From: Pseudomonadota bacterium
Lineage (GTDB): Bacteria > Pseudomonadota > Gammaproteobacteria > Burkholderiales > Burkholderiaceae_C
NCBI GenBank assembly: GCA_021816585.1
Contig: JAKAXL010000001.1
Coordinates: 1-64,000, forward strand
Direction of reading: 5' to 3'
Length of the DNA stretch: 64,000 nucleotides
Part shown: in pieces, positions 16,616 through 25,666 of the stretch
Layout: each line of letters begins with the position of its first letter
Numbering within the stretch: position 1 is the first letter of the stretch
Program-made: the position numbers and the translations under genes
Notes under the pieces: model-generated
Told to the model about the DNA's origin: nothing
Seen by the model: the letters and a program-made list of their open reading frames with translations, nothing else
Databases searched by the model: none

Positions 16616-18019
16616 GTGATCGACGTGCTCGTGATCGGCGGCGGCAACGCCGCGCTGTGCGCCGCGCTGACCGCGCGCGAGGCCGGTGCGTCGGTACTGA
16701 TGCTGGAGGCTTCGCCGCGGGCGTGGCGCGGCGGCAATTCGCAGCACACGCGCAACCTGCGCTGCATGCACGATGCGCCGCAGGACGTGCTGGTCGACGC
16801 CTACCCCGAGGAGGAGTTCTGGCAGGACCTGCTGAAGGTCACCGGCGGGCGCACCGACGAGGCGCTGGCGCGGCTGGTGATCCGCGCCTCCGGCAGCGTG
16901 CGCCCGTGGATGCGCAGTCACGGCGTGCACTTCCAGCCCTCGCTGTCGGGCGCGCTGCACACGGCGCGCACCAATGCGTTTTTCATGGGCGGGGGCAAGG
17001 CGCTGCTCAACGCCTACTACCGCAGTGCCGAGCGCCTGGGCGTGGCCGTGCGCTACGAGGCGCCGGTGCAGCGCCTGCAGCTCGAAGGCTCGCGCTTCGT
17101 CGCCGCGTGGGTCGGCGACGAGCGCATCGAGGCGCGCAGTTGCGTGCTGGCCGCCGGCGGCTTCGAGTCCAACCGCGAATGGCTGCGCGAGGCCTGGGGG
17201 CGCAACGAGCGCGGCGAGTATCCGGCCGACCGCTTCCTGATCCGCGGCACCCGCTACAACACCGGGGTGCTGCTGCGATTCATGCTGGACGCCGGGGCCG
17301 ACGCCGTCGGCGATCCGACCCAGGCCCATATGGTGGCCATCGACGCGCGCGCCCCGTTGTACGACGGCGGCATCTGCACGCGCATCGACTGCGTGTCCCT
17401 CGGCGTGGTCGTCAATCGCGACGGCGAGCGCTTCTACGACGAGGGCGAGGACTTCTGGCCCAAGCGCTACGCGATCTGGGGTCGCCTGGTCGCGCAGCAA
17501 CCGCAGCAGCTGGCCTATTCGATCATCGACGCGAAGGCGGTGGGCCGCTTCATGCCGCCGGTGTTCCCGGGCACCCGCGCCGACTCGCTGCCCGAGCTGG
17601 CGCGCGCGCTGCAGCTTCCCGAGCAGCCGTTGCTGCGCACGCTGGGCGCGTACAACGCCGCCTGTCGTCCCGGCAGCTTCGACCACACGCGACTCGACGA
17701 TTGCCGCACCGAGGGCCTGGCGCCGGCGAAAAGCCACTGGGCGCTGCCCATCGACACGCCGCCGTTCCAGGCCTACGCGCTGCGCCCGGGGGTGACCTTC
17801 ACCTATCTGGGGCTGCGTACCGACGAGAGCTCCGCGGTGCGTTTCGGGGACCGGCCCAGCCCGAACCTGTACGTCGCCGGCGAGATGATGGCCGGCAACG
17901 TGCTGGGCCGGGGCTACACGGCAGGCGTGGGCATGAGCATCGGCACCGCCTTCGGGCGCATCGCCGGACAACGCGCGGCGCAGGCCGCGCGCGGGGAGGC
18001 GGCGCGTGCAGCAGCTTGA
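16616..18019 (+). CDS. tcuA: FAD-dependent tricarballylate dehydrogenase-like protein
   Basis: 467 residues from a GTG at 16616, chosen because the FAD Rossmann motif (VLVIGGGNAALCAALTAREAG) should lie at the N-terminus; an in-frame ATG at 16502 would add 38 residues of unlike composition and overlap the operator. The protein belongs to the succinate dehydrogenase/fumarate reductase flavoprotein fold (NSQHTRNLRCMHDAP, GGKALLNAYYRSAERLG, FESNREWLREA, GNVLGRGYTAGVGMSIG near the end). TcuA oxidises tricarballylate to cis-aconitate, giving electrons to TcuB. It overlaps tcuB by 14 bases. Confidence 0.88.
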   Translation: MIDVLVIGGGNAALCAALTAREAGASVLMLEASPRAWRGGNSQHTRNLRCMHDAPQDVLVDAYPEEEFWQDLLKVTGGRTDEALARLVIRASGSVRPWMRSHGVHFQPSLSGALHTARTNAFFMGGGKALLNAYYRSAERLGVAVRYEAPVQRLQLEGSRFVAAWVGDERIEARSCVLAAGGFESNREWLREAWGRNERGEYPADRFLIRGTRYNTGVLLRFMLDAGADAVGDPTQAHMVAIDARAPLYDGGICTRIDCVSLGVVVNRDGERFYDEGEDFWPKRYAIWGRLVAQQPQQLAYSIIDAKAVGRFMPPVFPGTRADSLPELARALQLPEQPLLRTLGAYNAACRPGSFDHTRLDDCRTEGLAPAKSHWALPIDTPPFQAYALRPGVTFTYLGLRTDESSAVRFGDRPSPNLYVAGEMMAGNVLGRGYTAGVGMSIGTAFGRIAGQRAAQAARGEAARAAA

Positions 18020-19187
18020 ACGCCTGATGCGCGAGGCCGGCGAGGCGGTCGCGCCCGCGGCCGGCATGCGCCCCGTGGGTGCGCCGTCGGAGCCGGTCGA
18101 GGCCGAGGCCTCGCGCATGCTGCATATCTGCAACGCCTGCCGCTACTGCGAGGGCTTCTGCGCGGTGTTCCCGGCGATGACCCGCCGGCTCGAGTTCCCC
18201 GCCGCCGACGTGCATTACCTGGCCCATCTGTGCCACAACTGCGGCGCCTGCCTGCACGCCTGCCAGTACGCGCCGCCGCATGAATTCGCCGTGAATGTTC
18301 CGCGCACCCTGGCGCAGCTGCGGGGGCAGAGCTACCGACGCCACGCCTGGCCGCGCGCGCTGGGGGCGCTGTACGCGCGCAACGCACTCGCGCTGTCGCT
18401 GGCGCTGGCGGCGGCGCTGGCGATGTTCCTGCTGCTCGCGCTGGCGCTGCGCGGCAGCTTGTGGGGCGCGGTGGCCGGCGGCAATTTCTACCGCGTGTTC
18501 CCGCACGCGCTGCTGGCGTGGCTGTTCTCGGCGGCCTTCGCGTACGCGGTGGTGGCGCTGGGGGTCGGGGTCGCGCGCTTCTGGCGCGAACTGGGCCCGG
18601 ACGCGATCGGGGCCGCTTGCGCGGCCGAGGCGGCGGGAGCGGCCGCCACGCTGCGCTACCTGGGAGGCGGCCACGGCGAAGGCTGCAACAACGAGGACGA
18701 CCGCTACTCGCTGGCGCGACGGCGTTTCCACCACGCGACCTTCTACGGCTTCGCGCTGTGCTTCGCGGCCACCGTGGTCGCCACCTTCTACGACTATGGG
18801 CTGGGCCTGCCGGCGCCCTATGCCTACACCAGCCTGCCGACGCTGCTGGGAATCGTCGGCGGGGTCTCGATGGTGCTGGGCACGCTGGGCCAGCTGCGCC
18901 TGCGGTTGCGCCGCGAGCCGCTGCAGGGCGACCCCGCGCAGGCGCCGATGGACCTGGGTTTCATCGGCCTGCTGCTGCTGGTTGCGGGCAGCGGGCTGGC
19001 GCTGGCGGCGTGGCGCGCCGGCGCGGCGATGCCCGCGCTGATGGCGCTGCACCTGGGAGCGGTGCTGGCGCTGTTCCTGACCATGCCCTACGGCAAGTTC
19101 GCGCACGCGCCGCTGCGCGTGGCGGCCCTGCTGCGCAACGCCGTCGAACGTCGCCAGCCGCGGCGTCTCGGACTGGCCGACGAGTGA
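18006..19187 (+). CDS. tcuB: TcuB iron-sulfur/membrane electron-transfer protein
   Basis: 393 residues from a GTG at 18006. Two ferredoxin-like cysteine groups lie in the first 85 residues: CNACRYCEGFC and CHNCGACLHAC. About six membrane segments follow (for example LALSLALAAALAMFLLLALAL) with histidines suitable for haem b. TcuB takes electrons from the reduced flavin of TcuA and passes them to the quinone pool. The 14-base overlap with tcuA implies coupled translation. This protein is called citrate utilisation protein B in some databases. Confidence 0.88.
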   Translation: MQQLERLMREAGEAVAPAAGMRPVGAPSEPVEAEASRMLHICNACRYCEGFCAVFPAMTRRLEFPAADVHYLAHLCHNCGACLHACQYAPPHEFAVNVPRTLAQLRGQSYRRHAWPRALGALYARNALALSLALAAALAMFLLLALALRGSLWGAVAGGNFYRVFPHALLAWLFSAAFAYAVVALGVGVARFWRELGPDAIGAACAAEAAGAAATLRYLGGGHGEGCNNEDDRYSLARRRFHHATFYGFALCFAATVVATFYDYGLGLPAPYAYTSLPTLLGIVGGVSMVLGTLGQLRLRLRREPLQGDPAQAPMDLGFIGLLLLVAGSGLALAAWRAGAAMPALMALHLGAVLALFLTMPYGKFAHAPLRVAALLRNAVERRQPRRLGLADE

Positions 19188-19344
19188 ACACGCAGCGCGG
19201 GCCCGCCGCGCCGCTGCGCGTGATGGAGCAGGCGGCGGGGAAGTAGTACAAAGAGCACATCGCAATGAGCAGCACCGCGGGGTCGCCGGCAAGGCGACCA
19301 TCACGAGAAGTGCATACGGCATCACGCCGGATCGGAGACCACTC

Positions 19345-20658
19345 ATGACAAGCAATGCAGCACAGGGGGCCGCGCCCAGTCGCGACCAGATCTACCAGGT
19401 CGCGCTGGCGAGCATCATCGGTTCGGTGATCGAACAGTACGATTTCCTGGTCACCGGCGTGATCGCGGCGACCGTCTGGGGAGGCGTGTTCTTCAAGCTG
19501 CCCGGGCTGGCGGCGGTGGCCGCGGCGATCGGGGTGTACGGGCTGGGCATCGTCATCCGCCCGGTCGGGGCCTTCATCTTCGGCAACATCGCCGACCGCT
19601 ACGGGCGCAAGGACGCGATGGTCTACGCGCTGCTGCTGATGGGCGTGGCCACGCTGCTGATCGGGCTGACCCCGACCTACGACAGCATCGGCGTCGCCGC
19701 CCCCGTGCTGCTGATCGTGTTCAGGCTGCTGCAGGGCATCAGTTTCGGGGCCGAGTTCGGCACCGCGTCGACCTGGGTGGTCGAGCAGGCCGCGAAATCC
19801 GGCAAGCGTGCCTTCTGGGGGGCCTGGGTCGGCTTCGCGATCCCCATCGGCCTGCTGCTGGGATTCGGCTCGGTGATCGCCGTTCGCGCGTCGATGGCGC
19901 CGGCCGAGTTCGTCGCGTGGGGCTGGCGCATCTTCTTTTTCATCGGCTTCGCGGTGGCCATCGTCGGCATCGTGATCCGCGCGCGTTCGGTCGACAGCTT
20001 CGTGTTCGAGCAGTTCCAGAACCAGCGCCAGGTGCTGGCCGCCCCGGCCGCGCAGGTGTGGAAGGAAATGCCCCTGACCATCCTGCGCACCTCGGTGGTC
20101 AACGCGATGTTCGGCGGGGCCTTCTTCCTGAGCTTCGTGTTCGGCACCGGCTACATGAAGGCGGTGGGGTTCAGCGGCACGCAGGCCGAGACCATCGGAC
20201 TGATCGCCGCGGCGTCGATGCTGGTGTTCATGATCATCGGCTCCCGCCTGGCCGACAGCATCAGCCGGCGCAGCGTGCTGCTGGTCTCGGCGGTGGTGTT
20301 CCTGGTGTGGGCGATCCCGTACTTTTACCTGATCAACACCGGCAACTTCTGGCTGGCCGTGCTGGCCGACGTGGTGGGATTCGGTTTCGTGTTCGGCTTC
20401 GGCTACGGCGCGATCCCCACCTTCTACACCGAGAACTTCCCCACGCGGTATCGCGCCTCGGGGGCGAGCGCCGGCTACCAGATCTCGCAGGTCTACGGCG
20501 GCGGGCTGATCCCGATCATCGCCGGGCTGATCCTGCATGCCTACGGCATCCACCGCGCCTACGTGTACATCGGCATGTTCGTGATGCTGTACGCGGTGGC
20601 GGCGATCCTGGCGATCCTGGCCACGCCCGAGACGAAGAACGTCGACCTGCAGGTCTGA
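19345..20658 (+). CDS. tcuC: MFS transporter, metabolite:H+ symporter type, probable TcuC
   Basis: 437 residues, about 12 membrane helices, ATG at 19345 with GGAGA 7 bases upstream. IIGSVIEQYDFLVTGVIAA, the loop 2-3 motif GNIADRYGRKD and FRLLQGISFGAEFGTA mark the metabolite:H+ symporter branch (KgtP, ShiA and citrate permeases). Downstream of tcuAB it should import the tricarboxylate oxidised by TcuA. It is separated from tcuB by 157 bases with a small hairpin (GTCGCC/GGCGAC, 19282-19298), so its expression may be uncoupled from tcuAB. The substrate is inferred from position only. Confidence 0.75.
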   Translation: MTSNAAQGAAPSRDQIYQVALASIIGSVIEQYDFLVTGVIAATVWGGVFFKLPGLAAVAAAIGVYGLGIVIRPVGAFIFGNIADRYGRKDAMVYALLLMGVATLLIGLTPTYDSIGVAAPVLLIVFRLLQGISFGAEFGTASTWVVEQAAKSGKRAFWGAWVGFAIPIGLLLGFGSVIAVRASMAPAEFVAWGWRIFFFIGFAVAIVGIVIRARSVDSFVFEQFQNQRQVLAAPAAQVWKEMPLTILRTSVVNAMFGGAFFLSFVFGTGYMKAVGFSGTQAETIGLIAAASMLVFMIIGSRLADSISRRSVLLVSAVVFLVWAIPYFYLINTGNFWLAVLADVVGFGFVFGFGYGAIPTFYTENFPTRYRASGASAGYQISQVYGGGLIPIIAGLILHAYGIHRAYVYIGMFVMLYAVAAILAILATPETKNVDLQV

Positions 20659-20689
20659 GCCGACGCGCGCGCCACGCCGGGTCCGCGCC

Positions 20690-22093
20690 ATGCCTGCGTC
20701 GCCCGCGCACGCCCTGGCGGCCGCGATGTGGGCCGGGCTGGACGGTGACCCGGGCCGGCTGCGGCGCCTGCGCCTGCATGGCGATGGCGCGCTGGACTCG
20801 GCCTTCGCGGTCAGCGACTTCGCTGCCGCCGCGGTCGGCGTGGCCGCGCTGGCGGCCGACGAACTGGCCGCGCCGGCGCCCGCCGCGGCCGCGCAGCGCG
20901 AGGCCGCGGTGCAGGTCGACCGCAGGCTCGCGGCGCTGAGCTTCGGCTCCACGCTGCGGCCGATCGGCTGGCAGCCGCCGCCGCTGCGCGACCCCTTGAC
21001 CGGCGACTACGCCGCCCGCGACGGCTGGATCCGGCTGCACGCCAACGCGCCGCCGCATCGCGACGCCGCGTACCGGGTACTCGGCTTGCCCGCCGGCGCA
21101 GACGCCGCGCAGGCCGCGCCGCGCGTCGCGCAGTGGCAGGCCGATGCGCTGGAACAGGCGGTGGTCGACGCCGGGGGCTGCGCGGCCGCCATGCGGGGGG
21201 CGCAGGCGTGGCGCGAGCACCCGCAGGGCGTCGCGCTGCTGCGTCAGCCCCTGGTGCTGCGCGACACCACGCCGGCACCGCCTGCGCGCTGGTCGCCGAG
21301 TCCCGGGCGGCCGCTGCGCGGGCTGCGCGTGCTCGACCTGACGCGCGTGCTGGCCGGTCCGGTGGCCACGCGCATGCTGGCCGCGCTGGGCGCCACGGTG
21401 CTTCGCATCGACGCGCCCGACTGGAACGAGCCCGGAGTCATTCCCGAAGTCAGCGTGGGCAAGCTGTGCGCGCGCCTGGACCTGAAGACTGCCGACGGGT
21501 TGCGCAGCTTCGTCGAACTGCTCGCCGACGCCGACGTGTTCGTGCACGGGCTGCGCCCGGGCGCGCTGGACGCGCTGGGACTGGACGCGGCCGCGCGTGC
21601 GCAGCTGCGCCCCGGGCTGGTCGACGTCAGCCTCGACGCCTGGGGCTGGGACGGCCCGTGGGCGCGACGCCGCGGCTTCGACAGCCTGGTGCAGATGAGT
21701 TGCGGAATCGCCGAGGCCGGCATGCGCTGGCGCGGTTCGGCGCGGCCGCTGCCGCTGCCGGTGCAGGCGCTGGACCACGCCACCGGCTACCTGATGGCCG
21801 CCGCCGCGTTGCGCGCGCTGCGCCTGCGCGTGCACGGCGCGATCGCCACGCGGGCGCGGCTGTCGCTGGCGCGCAGCGCGTGGCTGCTGCTGGAACAGCC
21901 GCAGCCCGCGCAAGTGTCGCCGCACGCGGCGCCACGCGACGAGGATCTGGCCGAAGGCGTCGAGCACACGGCCTGGGGCCCGGCGCGACGCCTGCGCATG
22001 CCCTGGCGGATCGCCGGCGTCGAGTCGCGCTGGGAGCTTGCCGCGGCGGCGCTCGGAAGCTCCCCGGCGTGCTGGCCCGCGCGCGAAGGCTGA
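20690..22093 (+). CDS. CaiB/BaiF-like protein with swapped domain order and no catalytic Asp
   Basis: 467 residues. The segment RDGWIRLHANAPPHRDAAY (about residues 110-128) and the following helices look like the small/C-terminal portion of a CaiB-type CoA transferase. The normal N-terminal signature, LRGLRVLDLTRVLAGPVATR, starts only at about residue 209. At the place where class III enzymes have the catalytic Asp (VVDVSL-like), this protein reads TRARLSLARSA, with Arg at about 390. Ordinary CoA-transferase chemistry is therefore doubtful. It lies between the tcu transporter (31 bases) and an acyl-CoA synthetase. ATG at 20690; it may belong to a widespread subfamily annotated only as CoA transferase. 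Confidence 0.7.
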   Translation: MPASPAHALAAAMWAGLDGDPGRLRRLRLHGDGALDSAFAVSDFAAAAVGVAALAADELAAPAPAAAAQREAAVQVDRRLAALSFGSTLRPIGWQPPPLRDPLTGDYAARDGWIRLHANAPPHRDAAYRVLGLPAGADAAQAAPRVAQWQADALEQAVVDAGGCAAAMRGAQAWREHPQGVALLRQPLVLRDTTPAPPARWSPSPGRPLRGLRVLDLTRVLAGPVATRMLAALGATVLRIDAPDWNEPGVIPEVSVGKLCARLDLKTADGLRSFVELLADADVFVHGLRPGALDALGLDAAARAQLRPGLVDVSLDAWGWDGPWARRRGFDSLVQMSCGIAEAGMRWRGSARPLPLPVQALDHATGYLMAAAALRALRLRVHGAIATRARLSLARSAWLLLEQPQPAQVSPHAAPRDEDLAEGVEHTAWGPARRLRMPWRIAGVESRWELAAAALGSSPACWPAREG

Positions 22094-22224
22094 AGGCGCG
22101 GGCGCGTCCCGGCGAGGCCGGCATGCGCGGCCCGAGCCTGCCCGACACGGGTTGACCCTTTGGCGCCGAGCCGCGAAGGCGCTACGCTGGCGGGCATGCC
22201 ACGGTCAACGGCTGGGAGACACGC

Positions 22225-23910
22225 ATGAGCGAGAGTTCGGGCGCGCAGGCCTTCGTGCAGGCCCGCGATTTCCTGCTGCATCATCGCAGCGACTACAAGA
22301 CCGCCTACGAGGGCTTCCGCTGGCCGCAGCTGGAGACCTTCAACTGGGCGCTGGACTACTTCGACGCGATGGCGCGCGACAACCACGACACGGCCTTGTG
22401 GATCGTCGACGAGCAGGGGCACGAGGACCGGCTGAGCTTCGACCACATGTCGCGCCGCTCCGACCAGGTCGCGAGCTGGCTGCGCCGCCTCGGCGTGCGG
22501 CGCGGCGACCGCGTGCTGCTGCTGCTGCCCAACGAGGTCGCGCTGTGGGAGTGCATGCTGGCGTGCATCAAGCTGGGCGCGGTGATCGTGCCGACGACCA
22601 CGCTGGTCAGCGTCGACGACCTGCGCGACCGCTTCGAGCGCGGCGCCGTGCGCCATGTCATCTGCACGCTGCCGGCGGTCGAGCGCTTCGCGCCGTTCAC
22701 CGGCGAGTACACGCGCATCGTGGTCGGCGGCAGCGCCCCCGGCTGGACCGCCTACGCGGAGTCGGCGCTGGCGCAGACGCGCTTCGATGCGGACGGCCCG
22801 ACCCGCGCCGACGACCCGCTGCTGCTGTATTTCACCTCCGGCACCACGTCGCGGCCCAAGCTGGTGCTGCACAGCCACCAGAGCTACCCGGTGGGCCACC
22901 TGTCGACCATGTACTGGATCGGCCTGCGCCCCGGGGACGTGCACTGGAACATCAGCTCGCCGGGCTGGGCCAAGCATGCGTGGAGCTGCTTCTTCGCGCC
23001 GTGGAACGCCGGCGCCACGGTGTTCATCTTCAACTACGCGCGCTTCGATTCCGCCGCCGTGCTCGACGCGCTGCAGCGTCACGGCGTGAGCTCGCTGTGC
23101 GCGCCGCCGACGGTGTGGCGCATGCTGATCCTGCAGGACCTGCAGCGCTGGAAGGTCGGCTTGCGCGAAGCGGTGGCGGCGGGCGAGCCGCTGAATCCCG
23201 AGGTCATCGACAGCGTGCGTCGCGCCTGGGGCATCACCATCCGCGACGGCTACGGCCAGAGCGAGACCACGGCGATCGTCGGCAACACGCCGGGGCAGGC
23301 GCTGAAGCCCGGCTCGATGGGGCGCCCGTTGCCGGGCTACCGCGTGGTGCTGCTCGACGCCGACGAGCAATCCTGCGACGACGGCGAGATCGCGCTCGAC
23401 CTGGCGCATCGCCCGCTCGGCCTGATGCTGGGCTACGAAGGCCAGGACGACAAGACCGCGCAGGCCTGCCGGGGCGGCAACTACCACACCTCGGACGTGG
23501 CCAGCCGGGACGCCGACGGCTACCTGACCTACATCGGCCGCTCCGACGACGTGTTCAAGGCCGCCGATTACCGCATCAGTCCCTTCGAGCTGGAAAGCGT
23601 GCTGATCGAGCACGATGCGGTGGCCGAGGCGGCTGTCGTGCCGGCTCCCGACGCGGTGCGCGGCGCGGTGCCGAAGGCGGTGGTGGCGCTGCGCGCCGGC
23701 GTGGCGCCGGGGCGCGAGGTCGCGCTCGACATCCTGCGTTTCGCGCGCGACCGGCTGGCGCCGTACAAGCGCATCCGCATCATCGAGTTCGCCGAACTGC
23801 CCAAGACCCTGTCGGGCAAGATCCGCCGCGTCGAGCTGCGCAAGCGCGAACTGGCGCGCGCTCCCGGCGAACGCGTCGAGCTGGAATTCCGCGAGTCGGA
23901 TCCGGCGTAG
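22225..23910 (+). CDS. AMP-forming acyl-CoA synthetase
   Basis: 561 residues. The phosphate loop is TSGTTSRPK at residues 204-212 (Ser where Gly is common), followed by GYGQSETT, the hinge region YIGRSDDVFKAADYRISPFELE and a C-terminal catalytic lysine in LSGKIRR (Lys532). All motifs for acid adenylation and thioester formation with CoA are present. The N-terminal FRWPQLETFNWALDYFDAMA resembles the medium-chain and aromatic-acid ligases and the acetyl/propionyl type. The acid is unknown. It follows the CaiB-like gene by 131 bases and is followed by a sigma54-type promoter reading away into ureD. Confidence 0.9.
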   Translation: MSESSGAQAFVQARDFLLHHRSDYKTAYEGFRWPQLETFNWALDYFDAMARDNHDTALWIVDEQGHEDRLSFDHMSRRSDQVASWLRRLGVRRGDRVLLLLPNEVALWECMLACIKLGAVIVPTTTLVSVDDLRDRFERGAVRHVICTLPAVERFAPFTGEYTRIVVGGSAPGWTAYAESALAQTRFDADGPTRADDPLLLYFTSGTTSRPKLVLHSHQSYPVGHLSTMYWIGLRPGDVHWNISSPGWAKHAWSCFFAPWNAGATVFIFNYARFDSAAVLDALQRHGVSSLCAPPTVWRMLILQDLQRWKVGLREAVAAGEPLNPEVIDSVRRAWGITIRDGYGQSETTAIVGNTPGQALKPGSMGRPLPGYRVVLLDADEQSCDDGEIALDLAHRPLGLMLGYEGQDDKTAQACRGGNYHTSDVASRDADGYLTYIGRSDDVFKAADYRISPFELESVLIEHDAVAEAAVVPAPDAVRGAVPKAVVALRAGVAPGREVALDILRFARDRLAPYKRIRIIEFAELPKTLSGKIRRVELRKRELARAPGERVELEFRESDPA

Positions 23911-23925
23911 CGAGGGACCCGGCGC

Positions 23926-23941
23926 AGGCACGGTCCTTGCT
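23926..23941 (+). promoter_or_regulatory. Sigma54-type promoter for ureD
   Basis: AGGCACG-GTCC-TTGCT has the exact GG-N10-GC spacing of -24/-12 promoters and differs from the consensus TGGCACG-N4-TTGCW only at its first base. Transcription would start near 23952, before the small leader frame at 24009 and ureD at 24091. Confidence 0.65.
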
Positions 23942-24008
23942 TCGGTTTCCGTGCGGTGCGGGTCGTCGACGGCCCGCCGCATTACGGCATGTGCCGGGGG
24001 AGGATTCG

Positions 24009-24089
24009 ATGCACCCATCGATGGCGAAGGGCCGCAGCGCGCCGGCGGCGGCGTCGCGGCCGAAGCTCGTTGCTGTCGCGGGAGCTTGA
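24009..24089 (+). CDS. 26-codon leader reading frame ahead of ureD
   Basis: ATG at 24009 is preceded at 5-base spacing by a strong purine-rich ribosome site (GGGGGAGGA). It encodes 26 residues beginning MHPSMAKGRSAP and ends with TGA at 24087-24089, one base before the ureD ATG, so the junction reads TGAGATG. The spacing suggests translational coupling. The peptide is Ala/Arg/Lys-rich and has no recognised family. It may be a regulatory leader or chance; a second in-frame ATG lies at 24021. Confidence 0.4.
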   Translation: MHPSMAKGRSAPAAASRPKLVAVAGA

Positions 24090-24090
24090 G

Positions 24091-24960
24091 ATGGGGGTGC
24101 TCGAAAGGCCCGGCGACGACGTGACCGGCGCGGGCTGGGCCTCGCGCCTGCAACTGCGCTACGAGCGAGTCGGCCCGCGCACCGTGGCGTGGCATCGCCA
24201 CGAGGGCGCCACGCGCGTGCTGGCCGCATTGCATCCGGAAGGCGACGAGCGCTGCCACCACGTGCTGGTGCACCCGCCGGGGGGCATGGCGGGCGGCGAC
24301 ACCGTGGACGTCGAGGTCGACGTGCGGGCGGGTGCCCATGCGCTGCTGACCACGCCCGGGGCGACGCGCTTTTATCGCAGCCTCGGGGCGGGCGCGGCGC
24401 AGCGCCTGCACGCGCGCGTGGCCGCCGGGGCGCGCCTGGAATGGCTGCCGCTGGAGAGCCTGGCCTTCGAGGCCTGCATCGCCGAGAACCGCTGCGTGTT
24501 CGAACTCGAGCCCGGCGCCGAGCTGCTGGCCTGGGACATGCTGGCGCTGGGCCGTCCGGCGGCCGGCGACGACTTCGCGCGCGGCAGCTTCACGCAGCAC
24601 CTGGAGATTGCCGGCGTGTGGCTGGAGCGCGGGCGCATCGACGGTGGCGACCGCGTGCTGCGCGAGGCGCCGGGCGGACTCGCCGGCGCGCAGGCGCTGG
24701 GCACCCTGCTGCTGGCCGCCGGCGAGGCGCTGACGCCGCAGCGTCGCGACGAACTGCTGGAGTCGGTGCGCGAGTTGCTGGGCGATCTCCCCGATGGCGT
24801 GCACGCCGGTGTCACATCGCCGCAGCCGCGACTGCTCGCGCTGCGCGCCACGGCCCCGCGGATCGAGCCGCTGGCCGAGCTGCTGCGCGCGGCGTGGGCC
24901 TGCCTGCGCGAACGCGCCTGGGGCCTGCCGGCCTGCGCGCCGCGCGTGTGGTCCACCTGA
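24091..24960 (+). CDS. ureD: Urease accessory protein UreD (UreH)
   Basis: 289 residues, ATG at 24091 with GGGAG 7 bases upstream. Conserved blocks: VLVHPPGGMAGGDTVDVEV, LLTTPGATRFYRS, RLEWLPLESLAFE and ELLAWDMLALGRP. UreD is the scaffold that binds apo-urease and, with UreF and UreG, allows nickel delivery and lysine carbamylation. In many bacteria it heads the ureDABC operon; here it is alone on the plus strand and ends 22 bases from the convergent ureG. It has its own sigma54-type promoter. Confidence 0.93.
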   Translation: MGVLERPGDDVTGAGWASRLQLRYERVGPRTVAWHRHEGATRVLAALHPEGDERCHHVLVHPPGGMAGGDTVDVEVDVRAGAHALLTTPGATRFYRSLGAGAAQRLHARVAAGARLEWLPLESLAFEACIAENRCVFELEPGAELLAWDMLALGRPAAGDDFARGSFTQHLEIAGVWLERGRIDGGDRVLREAPGGLAGAQALGTLLLAAGEALTPQRRDELLESVRELLGDLPDGVHAGVTSPQPRLLALRATAPRIEPLAELLRAAWACLRERAWGLPACAPRVWST

Positions 24961-24982
24961 GGCCGCGCCTCCCGGGGCCGCG

Positions 24983-25666
24983 TCAGCGCTGCGACAGCAG
25001 CCCCTGGGTCTCGATGAAGCGGATCACGTCCTGCAGGCCCTGCAGGGTCTTCAGGTTGGTCATCGCGTAGGGCTTGCCGCGGCGCATGCGCTCCGTGTCG
25101 CGGCGCATCACCTCGAGACTGGCGCCCACATGCGGCGCGAGGTCGATCTTGTTGATCACGAACAGGTCGCTCTTGGTGATTCCGGGGCCTCCCTTGCGCG
25201 GGATCTTCTCGCCGCCGGCGACGTCGATCACGTACAGGGTCAGGTCCGACAGCTCGGGGCTGAAGGTCGCCGCGAGGTTGTCGCCTCCCGATTCGATGAA
25301 CACGATGTCGGCATCGGGAAAGCGCTCCAGCATGCGCTCGACGGCTTCCAGGTTCACCGAGGCGTCCTCGCGGATCGCCGTGTGCGGGCAACCACCGGTC
25401 TCCACGCCCTCGATGCGCTCGGGCTCCAGCGCGCCGGCCACGGTCAGCAGTCGCTGGTCCTCGCGGGTGTAGATGTCGTTGGTGATGACCACCAGTTCGT
25501 GGCGATCGCGCATGGCCTTGCACAGCATTTCCAGCAGGGTCGTCTTGCCGGAGCCGACGGGGCCGCCGATTCCCACGCGCAGCGGAGGCAGGCGCTTGCT
25601 GCGCCCGCGGATGCGGTGCAGCGCGCCCGACGCGGATTCGAGGTCGGCCTGCAGAAGTTCGCTCAT
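24983..25666 (-). CDS. ureG: Urease accessory GTPase UreG
   Basis: 227 residues from the ATG at 25666. SIMIBI-class GTPase with the P-loop [15 protein letters not shown], the nickel-binding CPH motif in [32 protein letters not shown] and the NKxD guanine motif in VINKIDLAP. It drives nickel transfer to urease with UreD and UreF, using GTP. Its start overlaps the ureF stop by 4 bases. Last gene of the ureABCEFG operon, facing ureD tail to tail with only 22 bases between stops. Confidence 0.97.
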   Translation of the reverse strand: MSELLQADLESASGALHRIRGRSKRLPPLRVGIGGPVGSGKTTLLEMLCKAMRDRHELVVITNDIYTREDQRLLTVAGALEPERIEGVETGGCPHTAIREDASVNLEAVERMLERFPDADIVFIESGGDNLAATFSPELSDLTLYVIDVAGGEKIPRKGGPGITKSDLFVINKIDLAPHVGASLEVMRRDTERMRRGKPYAMTNLKTLQGLQDVIRFIETQGLLSQR

